DNA from: Actomonas sp963974355 | GTDB taxonomy: Bacteria; Verrucomicrobiota; Verrucomicrobiia; Opitutales; Opitutaceae | Length of the DNA: 64,000 nt | Assembly: GCA_963974355.1 (NCBI GenBank) | Contig: CAXBDS010000006.1 | Span: forward strand, 1-64,000 | Direction of reading: 5' to 3' | In this document: positions 32,984 to 40,095 of the stretch, piece after piece | Layout: every line of letters begins with the position of its first letter | Position numbering within the stretch: position 1 is the first letter of the stretch | Translations under genes and position numbers: made by a program | Notes under the pieces: model-generated | Database searches by the model: none | What the model saw: the letters and a program-made list of their open reading frames with translations, nothing else | Told to the model about the DNA's origin: nothing

Positions 32984-34387
32984 TTACTCGACCACCCGAC
33001 AGGGCAGCAGCGCCGCGTCTTCCATGCCGTGAATGATCTTCTTGTCGGGCGGACAAAAGGTCGCGAGGGCTCCCGAGAGCGTCGCCGTTTCACCGGTGAC
33101 AAAATAATACGGGCAGAGGCGGAGGCGTCCTTCGCGCTCGATCGCTTCAGGAGCGGCGTCGGCTCCCGCTGGATACAGGCGGTGCCGCAAGCGCCGGGGT
33201 TTGCGGTATTCTTGCAGGATATGGAGATTTCGCGGCGCATCCCCGACCGCAATCTCCACCCCGCCTTGCCACTCCTCACGGGAACAATCGCTGCCCAAGA
33301 TCACGCTGCGCGCCCCCCAAGCGGTCTCGTGGTAGCCGGAAATTTTGAGGATGAGGTCGCGTTCCTTCTGCGAGGCGCCGGCCAAGTCCCGCCAGTCGCG
33401 CAAGGGACGGCCGCCCACGAGCGGCCCGTCGAGCACCGCGCCCGGCGGCAGCTCGACCGGATCGACGATCCACGTCTTCGGGATGAGGCGGTCAAGGAGC
33501 TTGAAGACTTTGCCGCCCAGCGCCTCGCGCCAGTAATCGCGCAGCAGGTGGTGGTGGAACAGTCCGAGCGCCAGCTTCTCCTCTTGGAAAGGCCGCATCG
33601 GCGGCGCGATCACCACTTCGCCGGCTTCCCATGATTCGAAAAAATAGTGGGCCGTCGGGATGTTCGGCAGATCAAACAGCTCAAAAAAGCGGTAGACGAT
33701 ATCGATTTTTTCCGGGTTGCCCTCCACATCGAAACAGAGGGCGGAGCCGAGCGGGAAAATATCGTCGGTATCCAAACAAAACACACGTTTCCCGCGCAGT
33801 TGCAGCTGGGTCGCGAGCCACTCCATCTCGGGCCGATAAGTCGCCGCCTCGTCACTGACGACGATCGCGATCAGAGGATTGCGCAGGTCGCTGCGGCGCG
33901 CGGCAAGCGAGGCGTGGAAGCCCGTCACCATGGCGTCATCGCCGCCGAGAATGTTGCCCTGCGAGGCGTAGAGTCGGTTGAAGAAAGCGGTAAGACCGAT
34001 GCCGCCGGGCACAGAGTCCAGCTCGCTCATCACGAACCCCTCGTCAGTGAGCAACAAGTCAGGCCGCAGCACGGTGGGCAGCGCGCCGCGGCTCCCTTTC
34101 GCACGGGCGTGCTCCACGAGTTCCGGCGGTTTCCCGCGGTCCAGATAATCGGCGACCCAAGGCGCGAGCAGCGGCCGGTTACGCAGCAGATTCTTACCGG
34201 CGACCGAGCGTTGGTAGAGTTGCTCCAACGCGCCGTGAAAGGCGATGCAGGCATCGCCGATCGCCTCGAGTTCAGTCACCTGCGCGCGGGTGAGCGGCCA
34301 GGCGTCCGGCGAGAGTTGCCACGACTTGTCCTCGAACAGCGGAGTGGAACCGAGGGCGGAGCGGAGGTCGGCGTGGGCAAGATCCAT
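32984..34387 (-). CDS. hypothetical protein, possible circularly permuted ATP-grasp-like enzyme
   Basis: A 467-residue protein that I do not recognise by name. The segment RPDLLLTDEGFVMSELDSVPGGIGLTAF (about residue 108) resembles the acidic/glycine-rich active site of glutathionylspermidine-synthase-type and circularly permuted ATP-grasp ligases, which is the best guess. The rest of the protein (KVFKLLDRLIPKTW, YFFESWEAGEVV, LILKISGYHETAWGARSVILG) looks like an enzyme core and has no signal peptide. It lies 54 nt upstream of the giant coiled-coil gene on the same strand, so it may be in one operon with it. Confidence 0.5.
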   Translation of the reverse strand: MDLAHADLRSALGSTPLFEDKSWQLSPDAWPLTRAQVTELEAIGDACIAFHGALEQLYQRSVAGKNLLRNRPLLAPWVADYLDRGKPPELVEHARAKGSRGALPTVLRPDLLLTDEGFVMSELDSVPGGIGLTAFFNRLYASQGNILGGDDAMVTGFHASLAARRSDLRNPLIAIVVSDEAATYRPEMEWLATQLQLRGKRVFCLDTDDIFPLGSALCFDVEGNPEKIDIVYRFFELFDLPNIPTAHYFFESWEAGEVVIAPPMRPFQEEKLALGLFHHHLLRDYWREALGGKVFKLLDRLIPKTWIVDPVELPPGAVLDGPLVGGRPLRDWRDLAGASQKERDLILKISGYHETAWGARSVILGSDCSREEWQGGVEIAVGDAPRNLHILQEYRKPRRLRHRLYPAGADAAPEAIEREGRLRLCPYYFVTGETATLSGALATFCPPDKKIIHGMEDAALLPCRVVE

Positions 34388-34517
34388 GGGTCGCTACGCT
34401 TCAATGCCCAAAGAGCAATGTCCAATGACCAGTGAAGTTTTCCGGGGCTTCGTCACCCAAGTCAGTTCCTGCGTCATGGGACATCGCGCGATGAAGGTCG
34501 AATCAGGGCGCCGAGGT

Positions 34518-35664
34518 TTAATCGTCGTCGACGTTGATATCCTTGTTGCGATGACGTGGGCAGCCCGCGCGGAGCCAGCCGTTGATGAACGCGTCGAGGT
34601 CACCGTCGAGGATCTCCTGCGGATCGGTCGACGTGACGCCGGTGCGCAGATCCTTCACCATCTGGTAAGGCTGCAAGACGTAGGAGCGGATTTGCGCCCC
34701 CCAGCCGATCTCACCTTTCTCGCCGTAGAACTTTTCCATCTCGCTGCGCTGCTCGTCGATCTTGCGCTCGTAGAGACGGGCTTTGAGGACCTTCATCGCG
34801 CTGGCGCGATTCTTGATCTGGGAACGTTCGTTTTGGCAGGTAACGACGAGGCCGGTCGGGAGGTGGGTGACGCGCACGGCCGAATCGGTCGTGTTGACGC
34901 CCTGCCCGCCCTTGCCGGAGGAGCGATAGACATCGGTGCGGACGTCGTCGTCGGGGATTTCGATTTTCACTTCCTCGTCGATCTCCGCGATCACATCGAC
35001 CGCACAGAACGAGGTGTGACGACGTTGATTCGAATCGAACGGGCTGATGCGCACGAGGCGGTGCACACCGCGCTCAGCCTTCACGTAGCCGTAGGCGTTT
35101 TCACCTTTGATCAACAGGGTGGCTTTGCTGATACCGGCTTGATCGCCGGGCTGCACATCCTGGACCTCGACGGTGAACCCGCGACGCTCCGCCCAGCGCA
35201 GATACATGCGAAAGAGCAGATCCGCCCAGTCGTTGGACTCGGTGCCGCCGGCGCCCGCCTGAATGGAAAGGAACGCGTTGTTGGCATCGAACTGACCGGT
35301 CAGGAACGCGCCGATTTCGACGTCTTCGAGCTGGTCGGTGAGCTTGGCCAGCGTCGTGTCGAGCTCCTTGCTGTATTCCTCCGCCTCCTCATCGGACCCG
35401 GCTTCGATGAGTTCAATCATCACGTCGATGTCCTCGAGTTGCTTACGGAAGGCGACCACGGGCAAGACGGCCTTTTTCAGACCATTGACCTTGGCGATGT
35501 GTTTTTGGGCGCGGTCTTGGTGATCCCAAAATCCGGGAGAACCCATCTGGTCCTCCATCGCCGCTATCTCACGGAGTTTTTGTTCTCCGTCAAAGAAACC
35601 TCCATAAGTGCCCGGCGCGCTTTTTGATGAGTTCTATGTGGTCGAAAGTTTCAGGAAGGATCAT
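34518..35664 (-). CDS. prfB: peptide chain release factor 2, with programmed +1 frameshift
   Basis: A 381-residue release factor that reads UGA and UAA. Translation starts at the ATG at 35664, runs 24 residues to CTT at 35595-35593, meets an in-frame TGA at 35592-35590, and shifts +1 (skipping 35592) to GAC and the long frame. Joined N-terminus: MILPETFDHIELIKK ... WRFL then DGEQKLREIAA, matching the normal RF2 pattern. The SPF tripeptide (RISPFDSNQRRHTS) and the GGQ loop (SSGKGGQGVNTTDS) identify RF2. The coding positions are 35664-35593 and 35591-34518. Confidence 0.93.
35589..35603 (-). promoter_or_regulatory. prfB: prfB programmed +1 frameshift site
   Basis: On the minus strand, the SD-like GGAGG (35603-35599), a 3-nt spacer and CTT TGA C (35595-35589) form the classical RF2 autoregulatory shift site. 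When RF2 is scarce, the ribosome slips at CTT and makes more RF2. Confidence 0.92.
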
Positions 35665-35731
35665 GGTAAAAGCTCATCGCGCCAAACCCTGACCTCGGGA
35701 GCAAGGGGAAAGCTCACCGGAGGTGCCGGGA

Positions 35732-35872
35732 TCAACTGCGGCGGCGCTGCGCGTTACGCCGGGCCCGAAACGATCCCGAATAACACACCAAAAAGCCGGC
35801 CGCCAACAAGACCGCCCCCAAAGCGAGCCCCACCCCGACCACCACGATGCAAATCACGTCGAGCAGCGTCAT
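35732..35872 (-). CDS. possible small single-pass membrane protein, 46 aa
   Basis: A short ORF on the minus strand, 67 nt upstream of the prfB start. It reads MTLLDVICIVVVGVGLALG, continues hydrophobic through LLAAGFLVCY and ends in the basic tail SFRARRNAQRRRS, giving one membrane segment and a positive-inside C-terminus. There is only a weak SD-like AGGA (about 14 nt before the ATG at 35872), and no family is recognised. It may be a real small gene; homologues next to prfB in relatives would decide. Confidence 0.4.
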   Translation of the reverse strand: MTLLDVICIVVVGVGLALGAVLLAAGFLVCYSGSFRARRNAQRRRS

Positions 35873-36271
35873 GGGCAGGGAGTCATCCTTTCGCGGCAAG
35901 GGGGAGAAAAGAGAGCAGAGCCATACACGCAGGAAAGAGACGCATTGATCGCCAATCCGTTTCGCGAAACACCATCACTAGGGACAATCGGAGGGGATGA
36001 CATACGCCCGTGTGACGCGAAATCCGTGCCGAAGTTGCAGGTAAACGGCAGTAAAAAACCAGAGCCCCGATAACTCGTTAGTATCTATAAAAGAATAATT
36101 TGAAAAACAAAACGGGATGAAATGATCAAAAATAGGGACGAAAACCCCCAATCATTTGCATCTTTTTATCCGCAAGCGTCCCTGACGCCTGCTTAAGGCG
36201 CCCGCTTGATGACAAGACCAGCCAGTCCGCCTCGCTCCCGGCCACGCGGCGGCCCTTGCCGCGGCACCGCC
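35873..36271. other. intergenic region with an AT-rich segment
   Basis: About 400 bp between the fcl stop and the small membrane ORF. I see no convincing gene on either strand. The part at 36060-36190 is markedly AT-rich (AAATGATCAAAAATAGGG), unlike the rest of the window, and may hold the promoter of the small ORF or prfB, which run left from here. No clear -35/-10 pair or terminator is certain. Confidence 0.5.
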
Positions 36272-37207
36272 TCAGCTGCGCAACGAACCCGCGGCCTGCT
36301 CGGCCAGGAAGCTCGCGTAAGTCTTGGTCACACCTTCGCGCAGTTGGATCGCGGCGGTCCAGCCAAGCGATGAGAGCTTGGAAACATCCATCAGCTTACG
36401 CGGCGTGCCATCGGGTTTGGTCGCATCCCACACGATTTTACCCGAAAAGCCCGTCACAGCGGCGACGCACTCGGTGAGTTCTTTGATGGTCACATCCGTG
36501 CCCGTGCCGACGTTGATCCAGTCGGGCGGATCTTCCATTTCGAGGAGGAAGGCACATGCGTCGGCGAGATCATCGACGTGAAGGAATTCGCGTTTGGGCG
36601 TGCCGCTGCCCCACGCCACGACTTCGTCGCGGCCGGCGAGTTTGGCCTCATGGAATTTGCGAATGAGCGCCGGCAGCACGTGGCTATTCTGCAGGTGGTA
36701 GTTGTCTCCCGGACCGTAAAGGTTGGTCGGCATGGCCGAGTGGAACGCGACGCCGTATTGTTTGCGGTAATACTGGCAGAGCTTGAGGCCGGTGATCTTG
36801 GCGATCGCGTAGGCTTCATTGGTCGGCTCAAGCGAGCCCGTGAGCAGGCAATCCTCGGGCATGGGCTGCGGGGCGTGCTTCGGGTAAATGCACGAGCTCC
36901 CGAGAAACAGCAGTCGTTTCACGCCGTGGCGGAAGGCGCCGTGAATCGAGTTGGCGGCGATCGCCAGGTTATCGAAGAGAAACTCGGCCGGGTAGGTGTT
37001 GTTGGCGTGGATCCCACCGACCTTCGCTGCGGCGATGATGGCCACGTCGGGCTTTTCGGCCGCGAAGAAGGCATCGACCGCCGGCTGCGACGTGAGGTTG
37101 AGTTCACGACGGGTGCGCAGCAGCAACTCGACGCCGGGTTCCTTTTGGAAGCGACGCACGAGCGCGCCTCCCACCATGCCATTATGTCCTGCGATAAAGA
37201 GTTTCAT
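36272..37207 (-). CDS. fcl: GDP-L-fucose synthase
   Basis: A 311-residue SDR-type epimerase-reductase that turns GDP-4-keto-6-deoxy-D-mannose into GDP-L-fucose. The NADP motif AGHNGMVGGAL is at the N-terminus, LGSSCIYPKHAPQP is the family signature and YAIAKITGLKLCQYY gives the YxxxK pair. It follows gmd on the same strand (103 nt spacing), which completes the GDP-fucose pathway for an O-antigen or exopolysaccharide. Confidence 0.92.
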   Translation of the reverse strand: MKLFIAGHNGMVGGALVRRFQKEPGVELLLRTRRELNLTSQPAVDAFFAAEKPDVAIIAAAKVGGIHANNTYPAEFLFDNLAIAANSIHGAFRHGVKRLLFLGSSCIYPKHAPQPMPEDCLLTGSLEPTNEAYAIAKITGLKLCQYYRKQYGVAFHSAMPTNLYGPGDNYHLQNSHVLPALIRKFHEAKLAGRDEVVAWGSGTPKREFLHVDDLADACAFLLEMEDPPDWINVGTGTDVTIKELTECVAAVTGFSGKIVWDATKPDGTPRKLMDVSKLSSLGWTAAIQLREGVTKTYASFLAEQAAGSLRS

Positions 37208-37310
37208 ATCAATCCGGGTGATCCACAGAAGGCGGAGAACGCAGGGAAATCAAACCTACCGAAGATTCGTTTCCGCGCGGCTCCTTCGCCCTGGAGGAAG
37301 CGGGCCACGA

Positions 37311-38327
37311 TCAAGGTTGCGGCAAGGCGGCGATCTGGGCCTCGCGTTTGGCGAGGAGGAGATCGGCGTCGGTCATGATTTTGACGAGCTCCTTGAAACG
37401 CACCTTGGGTTCCCAACCGAGTTGCTTCTTGGCCTTCGCCGGATTGCCGATGAGCAGCTCAACTTCGGCCGGACGCTCGTAGCGGGCGTCGTATTTCACG
37501 TGCTTCTCCCAATCCAGATCGAGCAACGCGAAGGTCTCTTGGATGAACTCTTTCACGGTGTGGGTCTCGTTGGTCGCGACCACGTAATCATCGGGATTAT
37601 CCTGTTGGAGCATCATCCACATCATCTCGACGTATTCCTTGGCGTAGCCCCAGTCGCGCTGCGCATCGAGGTTGCCCATAAACAACTGGTCTTGGAGGCC
37701 TAGTTTGATGCGGGTGGCCGCACGAGTGATCTTGCGGGTCACAAAGGTCTCACCGCGACGGGGCGACTCGTGATTGAACAAAATGCCGTTGGAAGCGTGC
37801 AGGTTGTAGGATTCGCGGTAGTTCACCGTGAGCCAATAGGCGTAAACTTTGGCGCAGCCGTAAGGCGAGCGCGGCCAGAACGGCGTGGTCTCCACTTGGG
37901 GCACATCCTGCACCTTGCCGAACATCTCGGAGGAAGACGCTTGGTAGAACCGGCACTTCTTCACCAGACCGGCCTCGCGGATCGCTTCCAAGATGCGCAC
38001 CGCACCGAGTCCATCGACGTCACCCGTGTATTCCGGAATATCGAAGGAAACGCGCACGTGCGACTGGGCGCCGAGGTTGTAGATCTCGTCGGGCTGCAGA
38101 TCGTAAAGCAGCTTCACCATCTGCACGGAATCAGCCAAATCACCATAGTGCAGGTGGAGTTTCACACCATTCACGTGCGGATCTCGGTAGAGGTGATCGA
38201 TCCGGCTCGTGTTGAAGGTCGAAGCGCGGCGGATGATGCCGTGAACCTCGTAACCTTTGGCGAGCAACAGCTCGGCGAGGTAAGAACCATCTTGGCCGGT
38301 GATGCCGGTAATCAGTGCTGTTTTCAT
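37311..38327 (-). CDS. gmd: GDP-mannose 4,6-dehydratase
   Basis: A 338-residue SDR dehydratase; the first step of GDP-L-fucose synthesis. GITGQDGSYLAELLLAKGYEVHG is the conserved N-terminus, YGCAKVYAYW the YxxxK segment and SPRRGETFVTRKITRA a Gmd-specific motif. With fcl it supplies GDP-fucose. The upstream 130 bp is AT-rich and is shared with the divergent reductase gene, so the promoters for both probably lie there. Confidence 0.93.
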   Translation of the reverse strand: MKTALITGITGQDGSYLAELLLAKGYEVHGIIRRASTFNTSRIDHLYRDPHVNGVKLHLHYGDLADSVQMVKLLYDLQPDEIYNLGAQSHVRVSFDIPEYTGDVDGLGAVRILEAIREAGLVKKCRFYQASSSEMFGKVQDVPQVETTPFWPRSPYGCAKVYAYWLTVNYRESYNLHASNGILFNHESPRRGETFVTRKITRAATRIKLGLQDQLFMGNLDAQRDWGYAKEYVEMMWMMLQQDNPDDYVVATNETHTVKEFIQETFALLDLDWEKHVKYDARYERPAEVELLIGNPAKAKKQLGWEPKVRFKELVKIMTDADLLLAKREAQIAALPQP

Positions 38328-38461
38328 CGTTGAACGGCAATTGGGTGAGGCTTTCCTGCCGAAACAAGCGTATATATTCAGCTTTAATGGATATTATCGG
38401 CCCAAATCTCGCCAAGAGGCGTTTCTTGCGTCCACCAAAGCTCACCGTTTAATGTCGCGAA

Positions 38462-38992
38462 ATGCATCTCTCGTTGATCGCCGCTCAGTCTGCGGACGGC
38501 TTCATCACCCGCCACGATGAGCCCGGTTCGGCGTTCACTTCGGCGGCGGATAAAAAACACTTCAGACACGTTTTGGCCGACTACGATTGTAGTATTTTCG
38601 GGGGCAAAACCTACCGCTCGGCCCGCGAAGCGATCCGCCAAAACCTCACTCCGTCGCGCCGCCGCGTGGTGCTGACTCGCGACCCGACCCGCTGGGCGAC
38701 TGAGGCGGTGGCAGACATGCTTGAGTTCACCTCCGCCTCGCCGGCGGAAATCTGCACCCGTCTGGAGAAAGCGGGCCATCAGCGCTGCGCGCTGCTCGGC
38801 GGCGGTGAAATCCACGCCCTCTTTCTCGCGGCCGGCTTGGTCGACGAACTCATCCTCACCATTGAACCCCGCCTGTTCGGCGGAGGAACCCCGTTGGTTC
38901 CCGGACTCGTCGACGTGACCTTGACCCTCGACCAAGTCGAACGCCTGCCGGAATCCGACACCCTCGTGCTCCGCTACCGAATCAAACGATGA
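38462..38992 (+). CDS. RibD C-terminal domain (dihydrofolate-reductase-like) protein
   Basis: A 176-residue RibD_C/DHFR-fold protein. The strands LSLIAAQSADGFITR, IFGGKTYRSARE and the GGGEIHALFLAAGLVDELILTIEPRLFGGG segment match the DHFR/RibD reductase pattern, including the NADPH-binding GGGE. It could be a riboflavin- or folate-pathway reductase, but stand-alone members usually have unknown substrates. Its stop overlaps the next gene by 4 nt. Confidence 0.8.
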   Translation: MHLSLIAAQSADGFITRHDEPGSAFTSAADKKHFRHVLADYDCSIFGGKTYRSAREAIRQNLTPSRRRVVLTRDPTRWATEAVADMLEFTSASPAEICTRLEKAGHQRCALLGGGEIHALFLAAGLVDELILTIEPRLFGGGTPLVPGLVDVTLTLDQVERLPESDTLVLRYRIKR

Positions 38993-39261
38993 AACCGCCT
39001 CGCCGCCATTGGAGTTGGTATGCCCTCGGGCTGATCGTCGGCATCAGCGCGCTTGGCGTCGTGCTCGGCGCGCTGGTCTTCCCGCTGGTCGGCCTGATAT
39101 TCGAAACCGGCTATTCCAGCGGACAACTCGCCCGCAACGGCATGAGCGTTCTGGGCTTCTATTTCGCGATCTGGGCGCCCGGCATCGCGCTCGTGCTTAC
39201 CGTGAAACGCGAATATGAAGCACGCCGAGCCCGCGCCGACCCGGATTCGAAGATCGCTTAA
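38989..39261 (+). CDS. hypothetical small membrane protein
   Basis: A 90-residue protein with two hydrophobic segments (YALGLIVGISALGVVLGALVF and LGFYFAIWAPGIALVL-type) and a charged Arg/Asp-rich C-terminus. It is read by a 4-nt overlap with the reductase gene. No family recognised; it may be a membrane subunit or chaperone. Confidence 0.6.
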   Translation: MKPPRRHWSWYALGLIVGISALGVVLGALVFPLVGLIFETGYSSGQLARNGMSVLGFYFAIWAPGIALVLTVKREYEARRARADPDSKIA

Positions 39262-39270
39262 GCCGCTCGC

Positions 39271-39993
39271 CTAGATCTGGAAGTCCGCCTGGCCGCTCAT
39301 TTCGTGCAGGCCACACTCGCGCTTGAGTCCGCCAAAACGGGTTTCCTCTTCGCTCATGCCCGGCCCCAAAGGAGCCGAACTGTGCCAGTCCCCGACCGAC
39401 ACGTAGCCCTGGTCCCAGAGCGGATGGTAGGGTAACTCATGCTCCGTCAGGTAGCGGTGCACTGTCCGATTATCCCAGTCGATGATCGGGTGAATTTTGG
39501 TGGTCTTGTTCTGGCGCTGCACGACCGGCAACTGTCCACGCGAGGACGCCTGCACGCGCCGCAGTCCCGCCAACCACGCCTCGGCCCCGAGTTCGCGCAC
39601 CGCACGGTCCATGGGCTCGACCTTGTTGATCAAATTGTAACGCCCGAGCCCTTCGATCCCATTTTCCCACTCTTTGCCGTAAAGGGCTTCCTGCCGCGCC
39701 GCCGTCTGAACCGGCTGATAGACCTTCAGATTCAATGCGAGCCGCTTGGTCAATGCGTCCGCGAAACGATAGGTTTCGGGAAACAGGTAACCGGTGTCGA
39801 TGAACACCACCGGAATCTCGGGGGCGACTTGGGTCACGAGATGCAACATCACCGCAGACTGGATGCCAAAGCTCGTGCTCAGCACCAACCGATCACCAAA
39901 CGTGTCCACCGCCCAGCGAACGCGCTCGCTGGCGGTGGCCTGCTCCAGATCAGGGATGGATGACTCGATTTCACTTACGGCGACAGCACTCAT
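39271..39993 (-). CDS. cysH: phosphoadenylyl-sulfate reductase (thioredoxin type)
   Basis: A 240-residue PAPS reductase of assimilatory sulfate reduction. It has the P-loop-like SFGIQSAVMLHL, VVFIDTGYLFPETYRF and the C-terminal ECGLH with the redox Cys. The extra Cys residues that hold the 4Fe-4S cluster of APS reductases are absent, so PAPS and thioredoxin are the likely partners. I use the ATG at 39993; a GTG ten codons earlier is possible. Confidence 0.9.
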   Translation of the reverse strand: MSAVAVSEIESSIPDLEQATASERVRWAVDTFGDRLVLSTSFGIQSAVMLHLVTQVAPEIPVVFIDTGYLFPETYRFADALTKRLALNLKVYQPVQTAARQEALYGKEWENGIEGLGRYNLINKVEPMDRAVRELGAEAWLAGLRRVQASSRGQLPVVQRQNKTTKIHPIIDWDNRTVHRYLTEHELPYHPLWDQGYVSVGDWHSSAPLGPGMSEEETRFGGLKRECGLHEMSGQADFQI

Positions 39994-40095
39994 GTTGCCG
40001 ATTACCCAAGTTAAATAACCCACAAAGTAAAGATAAGAGGCGCATTTCCCGCCAACCCACGGGATTCGCGACCTTACCTGCTCCGCGAAAGGGGA

